Assembly: GCF_027744825.2 (NCBI RefSeq)
Contig: NC_071340.1
Location: 2,983,501-3,047,500 of the forward strand
Direction of reading: 5' to 3'
Source: Synchiropus splendidus
Taxonomy: Eukaryota > Chordata > Actinopteri > Syngnathiformes > Callionymidae
DNA length: 64,000 nt
Part shown: positions 12,029-26,690 of the stretch, piece after piece
Layout of the letters: the number at the start of each line of letters is the position of its first letter
Position numbering within the stretch: position 1 is the first letter of the stretch
Position numbers and translations under genes: made by a program
Notes under the pieces: model-generated
Databases searched by the model: none
What the model saw: the letters and a program-made list of their open reading frames with translations, nothing else
What the model was told of the DNA's origin: nothing

Positions 12029-15000
12029 AGCTTCAGAACATCGAATTTTCACCTCCCACAATGGCAGAAAGGGTCTTTCTAGTAGTTGCACATCAAATCT
12101 AAGCTGTCTGAAATGTTTTTCCAAAGTTATCTACTTTTTTCTGTTTCTCGTTCCTGAACCCACCCTATATCAGGCTGAAAATTCGTTTTCTGCATTGTGC
12201 CATAACTTTGCAGGGAAGCTTCAGAACATGAAATTTTCACCTCCCACTATAGCAGAAAGGGTCTTTCTAGTAGTTGCACATCAAATCTAAGCTCTCTGAA
12301 GTGTTTTTCGAAAGTTATCAACATTTTTATGTTTGGCGTTCCGGAATCGACCTTATCTCAGCCTGAAAACGAGTTTTCTGCATTGTGCCATAACTTTGCA
12401 GGGAAGCTTCAGAACATGACATTTAAACATCCCACTACAGCAAAAAGGGTCTTTCTAGTAGTTGCACATCAAATCTAAGCTGTTTGAAGTGTTTTTCCAA
12501 AGTTATCAACATTTTTATGTTTGGCGTTGCGGAACCCACCTTATCTCAGGCTGTAAACGCGTTATCAGCATTGTGCCATAACTTTGGAGGGAAGCTTCAG
12601 AACATGAAATTTTAACCTGCCACTATAGCAGAAATGGTCTTTCTACCAGTTGCAAAACAAATCTAAGCTGTCTGAAGTGTTTTTTCAAAGTTATGAACAT
12701 GTTTATGTTTGGCGTTCCGGAATCGATCTTATCTCCGGCTGAAAACACGTTTTCTTCATTGTGCCATAACTTTGCAGGGAATTTTCAGAACATGACATTT
12801 TCACCTCCCACTATAGCAAAAAGGGTCTTTCTAGTAGTTGCACATCAGATCGAAGCTGTCTGAAGTGTTTTTCCAAAGTTCTCAACATTTTTATGTTTGG
12901 CGTTCCGGAATTGACCTTATGTGAGGCTGAAAACGCGTTTTCTGCATTGTGCCATAACTTTGCATGGAAGCTTCAGAACATGACATTTTCACCTCCCACT
13001 ATAGCAAAAAGGGTCTTTCTAGTAGTTGCACATAAGATCGAAGCTGTTTGAAGTGTTTTTCCAAAGTTATCAACACTTTTATGTTTGGCGTTCCGGAATC
13101 GACCTTATCTCAGGCTGAAAACACGATTTACGCATTCTGCCATAACTTTGCAGGGAAGCTTCAGAACATGAAATTTTCATATCCCACTATAGCAGAAAGG
13201 GTCTTTCTCGTAGTTGCACATCAAATCTAAGCTGTCTGAAGTGTTTTTCCAAAGTTATCAACATTTTAATGTTTGGCGTTCCGGAATCGACCTTATCTCA
13301 GGCTAAAAACGCGTTTTACGCATTGTGCCATAAGTTTGCATTAAGCTTCAGAACATGAAATTTTCACCTCCCACTATAGCAGAAAGGGTCTTTCTAGTAG
13401 TTGCACATCAAATCTAAGCTGTCTGGTGTTTTTCCAAAGTTATCAACATTTTTATGTTTCTCGTTCGTGAAACCCACCTTATATCAGGCTGAAAATGCGT
13501 TTTCTGCATTGTGCCATAACTTTGCAGGGAAGCTTCAGAACATGAAATTTTCACCTCCCACTATAGCAGAAAGGGTCTCTCTAGTAGTTGCACTTGAAAT
13601 CTAAGCTCTCTGAAGTGTTTTTCGAAAGTTATCAACATTTTTATGTTTGGCGTTCCGGAACCCACCTTATCTCACGCTGAAAACGCGTTTTCAACATTGA
13701 GCCATAACTTTGCAGTGAAGCTTCAGAACATGAAATTTTCAACTCCCACTATAGCAGAAAGGGTCTTTCTAGTAGTTTCACTTGAAATCTAAGCTGTCTG
13801 AAGTGTTTTTCCAAAGCTTTCAACATTTTTATGTTTGGCCTTCGGGAATCCACCTTATCTCAGGCTGAAAACGCGTTTTACGCATTGTGCCATAACTTTG
13901 CATAAAGCTTCAGAACATGAAATTTTCACCTCCCACTATAGCAGAAAGGGTCTGTCTTGTAGTTGCACATCAAATCTAAGCAGTCTGCAGTGTTTTTCCA
14001 AAGTTATCAACGTTTTTATGTTTGGCGTACCGGAATCTATCTTATCTCAGGCTGAAGACGTGTTTTCTGCATTGTGCCATAACTTTGCAGGGAAGCTTCA
14101 GAACATGAAATTTTAAACTTGCGCAATAGCAGAAAAGGTCTTTCTAGTAGTTGTACATCAAATCTGAGCTGACTGAAGTGTTTTTCCAAAGCTATCAACA
14201 TTTTAATGTTTGGTGTTCTGGAACCCACCTTATCTCAGTCTGTAAATGTGTTTTCTACATTGTGACGTAACTTTGCAGGGAAGTCTCAGAACATGAAATT
14301 TTCACCTGCTGCTATTGTAGAAAGGGTCTTTCTAGTAGTTGTACATCAAATCCAAGCTGTCTGAAGTAGCTTTCCAAAGTTATCAACATTTTTATGTTTG
14401 GAGTTCCGGAATCGACCTTATCTCAGGCTGAAAACGCGTTTTCGTAATTGTGCCATAACTTTGCAGGGAAGCTTCAGAACATGAAATTTTAAACTTGCGC
14501 TATAGCAGAAACCGTCTTTCTAGTAGTTGTACATCAAATCTAAGCTGTCTGAAGTGTTTTTCCAAATTTATCCACATTTTAATGTTTGGTGTTCCGGAAT
14601 CGACCTTATCTCATGCTGAAAACGCGTTTTACGCATTGTGCCATAACTTTGCATAAAGCTTCAGAACATGAAATTTTCACCTCCCACTATAGCAGAAAGG
14701 GTCTTTCCACTAGTTGCAGATCAAATCTAAGCTGTCTGAAATGTTTTTCCAAAGTTATAAACATTTTTATGTTTGGCGTTCTGGAACCCACCTTATCTCA
14801 GTCTGAAAATGTGTTTTCTGCATTGTGCCGTAACTTTGCAGGGAAGCCTCAGAACATGAAATTTTCACCTCCCGCTATAGTAGAAAGGGTCTTTCTAGTA
14901 GTTGCACATCAAATCTAAGCTGTCTGAAGTGTTTTTCCAAAGTTATCAACATTTTTATATTTGCCGTTCTGAAATCAACCTCATCTCAGGCTGAAAACGG

Positions 15001-17990
15001 GTTTTACACATTGTGCCATAACTTTGCAGCGAAGCTTCAGAACATCGAATTTTCACCTCCCACAATGGCAGAAAGGGTCTTTCTAGTAGTTGCACATCAA
15101 ATCTAAGCTGTCTGAAATGTTTTTCCAAAGTTATCAACATTTTTATGTTTGGCGTTCTGGAACCCACCATATCTCAGTCTGAAAACGTGTTTTTTGCATT
15201 GTGCCATAACTTTGCTGGGATGCCACAGAACATGAAATTTTCACCTGCCGCTATAGTAGAAAGGGTCTTTCTAGTAGTTGCACATCAAATCCAAGCTGTC
15301 TGAAGTGGCTTTCCAAAGTTATCAACATTTTTATGTTTGGAGTTCCGGAATCAACCTTATCTCAGGCTGAACAAAAGTTTTCTGCATTGTGCCATAACTT
15401 GCAGGGATGCATCAGAACATGACATTTTAAACTTCCACGATAGCAGAAAAGGTCTTTCTAGTAGTTGCACATCAAATCAAAGCTGTCTGAAGGGTTTTTC
15501 CAAAATTATTAACATTTTTATGTTTGGCGTTCCGGAACCCACCTTATCTCAGGCTGAAAACGCGTTTTCTGCATTGTGCCATAACTTTGCAGGGAAGCTT
15601 CAGAATATGATATTTTAACCTCCCACTATTGCAGAAAAGGTCTGTCTTGTAGTTGCACATCAAATCTAAGCCGTCTGAAGTGTTTTTCCAAAGTTATCAA
15701 CATTTTTATGTTTGGCGTTCCGGAATCCACCTTATCTCAGGCTGAAAACGCGTTTTCTCCATTGTGCCATAACTTTGCAGGGAAGCTTCAGAACATGAAA
15801 TTTTCACCTCCCACTATAGCAGAAAGGGTTTTTCTAGTAGTTGCACATCAAATCCAAACTGTCTGAAGTGTATTTCAAAAGTTATCAACTTTTTGATGTT
15901 TGGCGTTCAGGAACCCACCTTATCTCAGTCTGAAAACGCGTTTTCTGCATTGTGCCATAACTTTGCAGGGAAGCTTCAGAACATGAAATTTTCACATCCC
16001 ACTATAGCAGAAAGGGTTTTTCTAGTAGTTGCACATCAAAGCTAAGCTGTCTGAAGTGTTTTTCCAAAGTTATCAACATTTTTATGTTTGGCGTTCCGGA
16101 ATCGACCTTATCTCAGGCTGAAAACGCGTTTTCTGCATTGTGCCATAACTTTGCAAGGAAGCTTCAGAACATGAAATTTTAAACTTGCGCGATTGCAGAA
16201 AAGTTCTTTCTAGTAGTTGTACATCAAATCTAAGCTGTCTGAAGTGTTTTTCCAAAGTTATCCACATGTTAATGTTTGGCGTTCCGGAATCGACTTTATC
16301 TCAGGCTGAAAACGTGTTTTCCGCATTGTGCCATAACTTTGCAAGGAAGCTTCAGAGCATGAAATTTTAAACTTCCACTATAGCAGAAAAGGTCTTTCTG
16401 GTAGTTGCACATCAAATCTAAGCTGTCTGAAGTGTTTTTCCAAACTTTTCAACATTTTTATGTTTGACGTTCGGGAACCCACCTTATCTAAAGCTGAAAA
16501 TGCGTATTCTGCATTGTGCCGTAACTTTGCAGGGAAGCCTCAGAACATGAAATTTTCACATCCCGCTATAGTAGAAAGGGTCTTTCTAGTAGTTGCACAT
16601 CAAATCTAAGCTGTCTTAAGTGTCTTTTCGAAGATATCAACACTTTTATGTTTGGCGTTCCAGAATCGACCTTATCTCAGCCTGAAAACGCGTTTTACGC
16701 ATGGTGCCATAACTTTGCATAAAGCTTCAGAACATGAAATTTTCACCTCCCACTATAGCAGAAAGGGTCTTTCTCGTAGTTGCAGATCAAATCTAAACTG
16801 TCTGAAATGTTTTTCCAAAGTTATCAACATTTTTATGTTTGGCATTCCAGAATCGACCTTATGTCTGGCTGAAATCGCGTTTTTAGCATTGTGCCATCAC
16901 TTTGCAGGAAAGCTGCAGAATATAAAATTTTCGCCTCCCACTATAGCAGAAAGGGTCTTTCTAGTAGTTGCACAACAAATCTAAGCGGTCTGAAGTGTTT
17001 TTCGAAAGTTATCAACATTTTTATTTTTGGCGTTCCGGATCGCACCTTATTGAAAACGCCTTTTCTGCATTGTGCAATACATTTGCAGGGAAACTTCAGA
17101 ACATGAAATTGTCACATCACACTATAGCAGAAAGGGTCTTTCTAGTAGTTGCACATCAAATCTAAGCTGTCTGAAGTGTTTTTCCAAAGTTATCATATTT
17201 TTATGTTTGGCGTTCCGGAATTGACCTTGTCTCATCCTGAAAACGCGTTTTCTGCATTGTGCCATAACTTTGCAGGGAAGCTTCAGAACATGACATTTAA
17301 ACATCCCACTATAGCAGATAGGGTTTTTCTAGTAGTTGCACATCAAATGTAAGCTGTTTGAAGTGTTTTTCCAAAGTTATCAACATTTTTATGTTTGGCG
17401 TTCCGGAACCCACCTTTTCTCAGGCTGAAAACGCGTTTTCTGCATTGTGCCATAACTTTGCAGGGAACCTTCAGATCATGAAATGTTCAATTCCCACTAT
17501 AGCAGAAAGGGTCTTTCTAGTCGTTGCACATCAAATCTAAGCTGTCTGAGGTGTTTTTCCAAAGTTATCAACATTTTTATGTTTGGCGTTCCGGAATCAA
17601 CCTTATCTCAGGCTGAAAACGCATTTTACGCATTGTGCCATAACTTTGCAGGAAAGCTTCAGAAAAAGAAATTTTCACCTCCCACTATAGCAGAAAGGGT
17701 CTTTCTCGTAGTTGCACATCAAATCTAAGCTGTCTGAAGTGTTTTTCCAAAGTTATCAACATTTTTATGTTTGGCGTTCCGGAATCGACCTCATGTGATA
17801 CTGAAAACTCGTTTTCTGCATTGTGCCATAACTTTGCAGGGAATCTTCAGAACATGAAATTTTAACATCCCACTATCGCAGAAAAGGTCATTCTAGTAGT
17901 TGCACATCAAATCTAAGGTGTCTTGAAGTGTTTTTCTGAAGTTATCAACATTTTTATGTTTGGCGTTCCGGAACCCACCTTATCTCAGCC
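12029..17990. repeat. Diverged satellite monomers, no clear higher-order repeat
   Basis: About 32 monomers that differ more from one another than those on either side. Some resemble monomers of the left blocks: 13835-14116 carries the GGCCTTCGGGAA type, and 14955-15620 parallels 5198-5800 loosely. A few have distinctive losses, such as the shortened 'gctgtctggtgttt' at about 13421 and a monomer lacking several bases near 17040. No long exact duplication was seen. Confidence 0.7.
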
Positions 17991-19850
17991 TGAAAACGCG
18001 TTTTACATATTTTGCCATCACTTTGCAGGGAAGCTTCAGAACATGAAATTTTAACATCCCACTATAGCAGAAAGGATCTTTCTAGTAGTTGCACATCAAA
18101 TCTAAGCTGTCTGAAGTGTTTTTCTAAAGTTATCAATATTTTTATTTTTGGCGTTCCGGAATCGACCTTATCTCAGGCTGAAAACGCGTTTCCTGCATTG
18201 TGGCATAACTTTTCAAGGAAGCTTCAGAACATGAAATGTTCGCCTCCCACGATAGCAGATAGGGTCTTTCTAGTACTTGCACATCAAATCTAAGCTGTCT
18301 GAAGTGTTTTTCCAAAGTTATCAACATATTTATGTTTGGCGTTCTGGAACCCACCTTATCTCCGGCTGAAAACGCGTTTTCTGCATTGTGCCATAACTTT
18401 GCAGGGAAGCTTCAGAACATGACATTTTCACCTCCCACTATAGCAGAAAGGGTCTTTCTAGTAGTTGCACATCAAATCTAAGCTGTCTGGAGTGTTTTTC
18501 CAAAGTTATCAACATTTCTATGTTTGGCGTTCTGGCACCCACCTTATCTCAGGCTGAAAACGCGTTTTCTGCATTGTGCCGTAACTTTGCAGGGACACTT
18601 CAGAACATGAAATTTTCTCCTCCCACTATAGCAGAAAGGGTCTTTCTAGTAGTTGCACATGAAATCTAAGCTGTCGAAAGTGTTTTTCCAAAGTTATCAA
18701 CATTTTTATGTTTGGCGTTTCGGAAGCGAACTTATCTCCGGATGAAAACGCGATTTCTACATTGTGGCATAACTTTGCAGGGAAGCTTCAGAACATGAAA
18801 TTTTAACCTCCCACTATAGCAGAAAAGGTCATTCTAGTAGTTGCACATCAAATCTAAGCTGTCTTGAAGTGGTTTTCTAAAGCTATCAACATTTTTATGT
18901 TTGGCGTTCCGGAACCCACCTTATCTCAGCCTGAAAACGCGTTTTACATATTTTGCCATAACTTTGCAGGGAAGCTTCAGAACATGAAATTTTAACCTCC
19001 CACTATAGCAGAAAGGGTCTTTCTAGTAGTTGCACATGAAATCTAAGCTGTCGAAAGTGTTTTTCCAAAGTTATCAACATTTTTATGTTTGGCGTTTCGG
19101 AAGCGAACTTATCTCCGGATGAAAACGCGATTTCTACATTGTGGCATAACTTTGCAGGGAAGCTTCAGAACATGAAATTTTAACCTCCCACAATAGCAGA
19201 AAAGGTCATTCTAGTAGTTGCACATCAAATCTAAGCTGTCTTGAAGTGGTTTTCTAAAGCTATCAACATTTTTATGTTTGGCGTTCCGGAACCCACCTTA
19301 TCTCAGCCTGAAAACGCGTTTTACATATTTTGCCATAACTTTGCAGGGAAGCTACAGAACATGAAATTTTAACATCCCACTATAGCAGAAAGGATCTTTC
19401 TAGTAGTTGCACATCAAATCTAAGCTGTCTGAAGTGTTTTTCTAAAGTTATCAATATTTTTATTTTTGGCGTTCCGGAATCGACCTTATCTCAGGCTGAA
19501 AACGCGTTTCCTGCATTGTGGCATAACTTTTCAAGGAAGCTTCAGAACATGAAATGTTCGCCTCCCACGATAGCAGATAGGGTCTTTCTAGTACTTGCAC
19601 ATCAAATCTAAGCTGTCTGAAGTGTTTTTCCAAAGTTATCAACATATTTATGTTTGGCGTTCTGGAACCCACCTTATCTCTGGCTGAAAACGCGTTTTCT
19701 GCATTGTGCCATAACTTTGCAGGGAAGCTTCAGAACATGACATTTTCACCTCCCACTATAGCAGAAAGGGTCTTTCTAGTAGTTGCACATCAAATCTAAG
19801 CTGTCTGGAGTGTTTTTCCAAAGTTATCAACATTTTTAAGTTTGGCGTTC
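17990..19850. repeat. 7-monomer duplication (offset 1318 bp)
   Basis: Sequence around 18000-18530 recurs at 19320-19850 with an offset of 1318 bp (seven monomers). Shared rare variants include 'atcaatatttttatttttgg', 'gcgtttcctgcattgtggca', 'gttcgcctcccacgatagca', 'agtacttgcacatc' and 'gctgtctggagtg'. Between the two copies a dimer is duplicated: the variant GCGTTTCGGAAGCGAACTT and its neighbour appear in both 18661-19037 and 19038-19414, an offset of 377 bp. Confidence 0.8.
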
Positions 19851-22840
19851 TGAAATCAATCTTATCTCACGCTGAAAACGCGTTTTACGCAATTTGCCAT
19901 AACTTTGCAGGGAAGCTTCAGAACATGAAATTTTAACCTCCCACTATAGCAGAAAGGGTCTTTCTAGTAGTTGCACATCAAATCTAAGCTGTCGAAAGTG
20001 TTTTTCCAAAGTTATCAACATTTTTATGTTTGGCGTTTCGGAAGCGAACTTATCTCGGGATGAAAACGCGATTTCTGCATTGTGGCATAACTTTGCAGGG
20101 AAGCTTCAGAACATGAAATTTTCACCTTCCACTGTAGCAAAAAGGGTCTTTCTAGTAGTTGCACATCAAATCTAAGCTTTTTGATGTGTTTTTCCAAAGT
20201 TAACACCATTTTTATGTTTGGCGTTCCAGAAACATCCTTATCTCAGGCTGAAAACGCGTTTTACGCAATTTGCCATAACTTTGCAGGAAAGCTTCAGAAC
20301 ATGAAATTTTAACCTCGCACCATAGCAGAAAGGGTCTTTCTAGTAGTTGCACATCAAATCTAAGCTGTCGAAAGTGTTTTTCCAAAGTTATCAACATTTT
20401 TATGTTTGGCGTAACGGAATCGACCTTATCTCCGGCTGAAAACGCGTTTTCTGCATTGTGCCATAACTTTGCAGGGAAGCTTCAGAACATGAAATTTTAA
20501 CCTCCCACTATAGCAGAAAAGGTCATTCTAGTAGTTGCACATCAAATCTAAGCTGTCTTGAAGTGGTTTTCTAAAGCTATCAACATTTTTATGTTTGGCG
20601 TTCCGGAACACACCTCATCTCAGCCTGAAAACGCGTTTTACACATTTTGCCATAACTTTGCAGGGAAGCTTCAGAACATGAAATTTTAACATCCCACTAT
20701 AGCAGAAAGGGTCTTTCTAGCAGTTGCACATCAAATCTAAGCTGTCTGAAGTGTTTTTCCAAAGTTATCAACATTCTTATGTTTGGCGTTCCGGAATCAA
20801 CCTAATCTCAGGCTGAAAACGCGTTTTCTGCATTGTGCCATAACTTTGCAGGGAAGCTTTAGAACATGAAATTTTCACCTCCCACTGGAGCAGAAAGGGT
20901 CTTTCTAGTAGTTGCACATCAAATCTAAGCTGTCTGATGTGTTTTTCCAAAGTTATCAACATTTTTATGTTTGGTGTTCTGGAACCCACCTAATCTCAAG
21001 CTGAAAACGCGTTTTCTGCATTGTGCCAAAACTTTTCAGGGAAGCTTCAGAACACGAAATGTTCGCCTCCCACTATAGCAGAAAGGGTCTTTCTAGTAGT
21101 TGCACATCAAATCTAAGCTGTCTGAAGTGTATTTCCAAAGTTATCAACATTTTTATGTTTGGCGTTCTGGAACCCGCCTTATCTCAGGCTGAAAACGCGT
21201 TTTCTGCATTGTGCCATAACTTTGCAGGGAGACTTCAGAACATGAAATTTTCTCCTCCCACTATATCAGAAAGGGTATTTCTAGTAGTTGCACATCAAAT
21301 CTAAGTTGTCTGAAGTGTTTTTCCAAAGTTATCAACATTCTTATGTTTGGCGTTCCGGAATCAACCTTATCTCAGACTGAAAACGTGTTTTCTGCATTGT
21401 GCCATAACTTTGCAGGGAAACTTCAGAACATGAAATTTTCACCTCCAACTATAGCAGAAAGAGTCTTTCTAGTAGTTGCCCGTCAAATCTAAGCTGTTTG
21501 AAGTGTTTTTCCAAAGTTATCACCATTTTTATGTTTGGCGTTCCAGAAACAACCTTATCTCAGGCTGAAAACGCGTTTTACGCAATTTGCCATAACTTTG
21601 CAGGAAAGCCTCAGAACATGAACTTTTCACCTCCCACTATAGCAGAAAGGGTCTTTCTAGTAGTTGCGCATCAAATCTAAGCTGTCTGTAGAGTTTTTCC
21701 TGAGTTATCAAAATTTTTATGTTTGGCTTTCCGGAATCGACCTTATCTCAGGCTGAAAACGCGTTTTACGCAATTTGCCATAACTTTGCAGGAAAGCCTC
21801 AGAACATGAACTTTTCACCTCCCACTATAGCAGAAAGGGTCTTTCTAGTAGTTGAACATCAAATTTAAGCTGTCTGAAGTGTTTTTCGAAAGTTTTCAAC
21901 ATTTTTATGTTTGGTGTTCCTGAATCGACCTTATCTCAGGCCGAAAACGCGTTTTCTGCATTGTGCCATAACTTTGCAGGGAAGCTTAACAACATGAAAT
22001 TTTCACCTCCCACTTCAGCAGAAAGGGTATTTCTAGTAGTTGCACATCAAATCTAAGCTGTCTGTAGAGTTTTTCCTGAGTTATCAACAATTTTATGTTT
22101 GGCGTTCCGGAATCGACCTTATCTAAGGCTGAAAACGCGTTTTCTACATTGTGCCATAAATTTGCAGGGAAGCTTCAGAACATGAAATTTTCACCTCCCA
22201 CTATAGCAGAAAGGGTCTTTCTCGTGGTTGCACATCAAATCTAAGCTGTCTGAAGTGTTTTTCCAAAGTTATCAACATTTTTATGTTTGGCGTTCTGGAA
22301 CCCACCTTATCTCAGGCTGAAAACGCGTTTTCTACATTGTGCCATAAATTTGCAGGGAAGCTTCAGAACATGAAATTTTCACCTCCCACAATAGCAGAAA
22401 GGGTCTTTCTCGTGGTTGCACATCAAATCTAAGCGGTTTGAAGTGTTTTTCCAAAGTTATCAACATTTTTATGTTTGGCGTTCTGGAACCCACCTTATCT
22501 CAGGCTGAAAACGCGTTTTCTACATTGTGCCATAAATTTGCAGGGAAGCTTCAGAACATGAAATTTTCACCTCCCACGATAGCAGAAAGGGTCTTTCTCG
22601 TGGTTGCACATCAAATCTAAGCTGTCTGAAGTGTTTTTCCAAAGTTATCAACATTTTTATGTTTGGCGTTCCGAAACCCACCTTATCTCAGGCTGAAAAG
22701 CGTTTTCACGCATTGTGCCATAGCTTTGCAGGGAAGCTTCAGAACATGAAATTTTCACCTCCCACTATAGCAGAAAGGGTCTTTCTAGTAGTTGCACATC
22801 AAATCTGAGCTGTCTGAAGTGTTTTTCCAAAGTTATCAAC
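19850..22840. repeat. Satellite monomers, mixed subfamilies
   Basis: About 16 monomers. The GAAGCGAACTT variant appears once more at about 20036. The 'ccagaaacaacc ... acgcaatttgcc' haplotype and the 'ctgtctgtagagtttttcctgag' variant first appear here (about 21540 and 21680). Three consecutive near-identical monomers with 'tctacattgtgccataaattt' and 'ctcgtggttgcac' lie at about 22090-22620. No other feature was seen. Confidence 0.75.
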
Positions 22841-25205
22841 ATTTTTATGTTTGGCGTTCTGGAACCCACCTAATCTCAGGCTGAAAACGCGTTTTCTGCA
22901 TTGTGCCATAACTTTTCAGGAAGGCTTCAGAACATGAAATGTTCGCCTCCCACTATAGCAGATAGGGTCTTTCTAGTAGTTGCACATCAAATCTAAGCTG
23001 TCTGAAGTGTTTTTCCAAAGTTATCAACATTTTTATGTTTGGCGTTCTGGAACCCACCTTATCTCAGGCTGAAAACGGATTTTCTACATTGTGCCATAAC
23101 TTTGCAGGGCGACTTCAGAACATGAAATTTTCTCCTCCCACTATATCAGAAAGGGTATTTCTAGTAGTTGCACATCAAATCTAAGTTGTCTGAAGTGTTT
23201 TTCTAAAGTTATCAACATTCTTTTGTTTAGCGTTCCGGAATCAACCTTACCTCAAGCTGAAAACGCGTTTTACGCAATTTGCCATAACTTTGCAGGAAAG
23301 CCTCAGTACATGAAATTTTCACCTCCCACTATAGCAGAAAGGGTCTTTCTAGTAGTTGCACATCAAATCTAAGCTGTCTGTAGAGTTTTTCCTGAGTTAT
23401 CAACATTTTTATGTTTGGCGTTCTGAAATCAACCTCATCTCAGGCTGAAAACGCGTTTTACGCATTGTGCCATAACTTTGCAGGGAAGCTTCAGAACATG
23501 ATATTTTCACCTCCCACTATAGCAGAAAGGGTCTTTCCAGCAGTTGCACATCAAATCTAAGCTGTCTGATGTGTTGTTCGAAAGTTATCAACATTTTTAT
23601 GTTTGGCGTTCCGGAACTCTCCTTATCTCACGCTTAAAACGCGTTTTCTGCATTGTGCCATAACTTTGCAGGGAAGCTTCAGAACATGAAATTCTGACCT
23701 CCCAATATAGCAGAAAGGGTCTTTCTAGTAGTTGCACATCAAATCTAAGCTGTCTGATGTGTTTTTCCAAAGTTATCAACATTTTTATGTTTGGCGATCT
23801 GGAACCCACCCAATCTCAAGCTGAAAGCGCATTTTCTGCATTGTGCCAAAGCTTTTCAGGGAAGCTTCAGAACATGAAATTTTCACCTCCCACTATAGCA
23901 GAAAGGGTCTTTCTAGTAGTTGCACATCAAATCTAAGCTGTCTGAAGTGTTTTTCCAAAGTTATCAACATTTTTATGTTTGGCGTTCTGGAACCCACCTA
24001 ATCTCAGGCTGAAAACGCGTTTTCTGCATTGTGCCATAACTTTTCAGGAAGGCTTCAGATCATGAAATGTTCGCCTCCCACTATAGCAGATAGGGTCTTT
24101 CTCGTAGTTGCACATCAAATCTAAGCTGTCTGAAGTGTTTTTCCAAAGTTATCAACATTTTTATGTTTGGCGTTCTGGAACCCACCTTATCTCAGGCTGA
24201 AAACGCGTTTTCTACATTGTGCCATAACTTTGCAGGGCGACTTCAGAACATGAAATTTTCTCCTCCCACTATATCAGAAAGGGTATTTCTAGTAGTTGCA
24301 CATCAAATCTAAGTTGTCTGAAGTGTTTTTCTAAAGTTATCAACATTTTTATGTTTGGCGTTCTGGAACCCACCTTATCTCAGGCTGAAAACGCGTTTTC
24401 TACATTGTGCCATAACTTTGCAGGGCGACTTCAGAACATGAAATTTTCTCCTCCCACTATATCAGAAAGGGTATTTCTAGTAGTTGCACATCAAATCTAA
24501 GTTGTCTGAAGTGTTTTTCTAAAGTTATCAACATTCTTTTGTTTAGCGTTCCGGAATCAACCTTACCTCAAGCTGAAAACGCGTTTTACGCAATTTGCCA
24601 TAACTTTGCAGGAAAGCCTCAGTACATGAAATTTTCACCTCCCACTATAGCAGAAAGGGTCTTTCTAGTAGTTGCACATCAAATCTAAGCTGTCTGTAGA
24701 GTTTTTCCTGAGTTATCAACATTTTTATGTTTGGCGTTCTGAAATCAACCTCATCTCAGGCTGAAAACGCGTTTTACGCATTGTGCCATAACTTTGCAGG
24801 GAAGCTTCAGAACATGATATTTTCACCTCCCACTATAGCAGAAAGGGTCTTTCCAGCAGTTGCACATCAAATCTAAGCTGTCTGATGTGTTGTTCCAAAG
24901 TTGTCAACATTTTTATGTTTGGCGTTCCGGAACTCTCCTTATCTCACGCTTAAAATGCGTTTTCTGCATTGTGCCATAACTTTGCAGGGAAGCTTCAGAA
25001 CATGAAATTCTGACCTCCCAATATAGCAGAAAGGGTCTTTCTAGTAGTTGCACATCAAATCTAAGCTGTCTGATGTGTTTTTCCAAAGTTATCAACATTT
25101 TTATGTTTGGCGATCTGGAACCCACCCAATCTCAAGCTGAAAGCGCATTTTCTGCATTGTGCCAAAGCTTTTCAGGGAAGCTTCAGAACATGAAATTTTC
25201 ACGTC
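22840..25205. repeat. 6/7-monomer tandem duplication
   Basis: The left parts match at an offset of 1128 bp (six monomers; for example TTGGCGTTCTGGAACCCACC followed by 'taatctcagg' at 22851 and 23979). The right parts match at 1316 bp (seven monomers; for example the pair of monomers at 23597-23809 and 24913-25125). The change of offset is caused by one extra monomer at about 24160-24350 in the second copy. Rare shared variants include 'attcttttgtttagcg' and 'gctgtctgatgtgttgttcc'. Confidence 0.8.
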
Positions 25206-26690
25206 CCACTATAGCAGAAAGGGTATTTCTGGTAGTTGCACATAAAATCTAAGTTGTCTGAAGTGTTTTTCCAAAGTTAACACCATTTTTATGTTTGGCG
25301 TTCCAGAAACAACCTTATCTCAGGCTGAAAATGCGTTTTACGCAATTTGCCATAACTTTGCAGGGAAACTTCAGAACATTAAATTTTCAGCTCCAACTAT
25401 AGCAGAAAGGGTCTTTCTAGTAGTTGCACATCAAATCTAAGCTGTTTGAAGTGTTTTTCCAAAGTTAACACCATTTTTATGTTTGGCGTTCCAGAAACAA
25501 CCTTATCTCAGGCTGAAAATGCGTTTTACGCAATTTGCCATAACTTTGCAGGAAAGCTTCAGAACATGAAATTTTCACCTCCCACTATAGCAGAAAGGGT
25601 CTTTCTAGTAGTTGCACATCAAATCTAAGCTGTCTGAAGTGTTTTTCCAAAGTTATCAACATTTTTATGTTTGGCGTTCTGGAACCCACCTTATCTCAGG
25701 CTGAAAACGCGTTTTCTGCATTGTGCCATAACTTTGCAGGGAAGCTTCAGAACATGAAATTTTCACCTCCCAATATAGTAGAAAGGGTCTTTCTAGTAGT
25801 TGCACATCAAATCTAAGCTGTCTGATGTGTTTTTCCAAAGTTATCAACATTTTTATGTTTGGCGTTCTGGAACCCACCCAATCTCAAGCTGAAAACGCGT
25901 TTTCTGCATTGTGCAAAAGCTTTTCAGGGAAGCTTCAGAACAAGTAATTTTCACTCCCCACCATAGCAGAAAGGGTCTTTCTAGTAGTTGCACATCAAAT
26001 CTAAGCTGTCTGAAGTGTTTTTCAAAAGTTATCAACATTTTTATGTTTGGCGTTCCGGAACCTACCTTATCTCAGGCTGAAAACGCGTTTTCTGCATTGT
26101 GCCATAACTTTGCAGTGAAGCCTGAGAACATATAATTTTCACCTCCCGCTATAGTAGAAAGGGTCTTTCGAGTAGATGCACATCAAATCTAAGCTGTCTG
26201 AAGTGTTTTTCCAAAGTTATCCACATTTTTATGTTTGGCGTTCCAGAAACAACCTTATCTCAGGCTGAAAACGCGTTTTACGCAATTTGCCATAACTTTG
26301 CAGGAAAGCCTCAGAACATGAACTTTTCACCTCCCACTATAGCAGAAAGGGTCTTTCTAGTAGTTGAACATCAAATCTAAGCTGTCTGAAGTGTTTTTGG
26401 AAAGTTATCAACATTTTTATGTTTGGCGTTCTGAAATCAACCTCATCTCAGGCTGAAAACGCGTTTTACGCATTGTGCCATAACTTTGCAGGGAAGCTTC
26501 AGAACATGAAATTTTCACCTCCCACTTCAGCAGAAAGGGTATTTCTAGTAGTTGCACATTAAATCTAAGCTGTCTGTAGAGTTTTTCCTGAGTTATCAAC
26601 ATTTTTATGTTTGGCGTTCCGGAATCGACCTTATCTCAGCCTGAAAACGCGTTTTCTGCATTGTGCCATAACTTTGCAGGGAAGCTTCAG
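25205..26690. repeat. Satellite monomers
   Basis: About eight monomers, several of the 'ccagaaacaacc' haplotype (25310, 25490 and 26245). No block duplication or other feature was seen. Confidence 0.75.
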
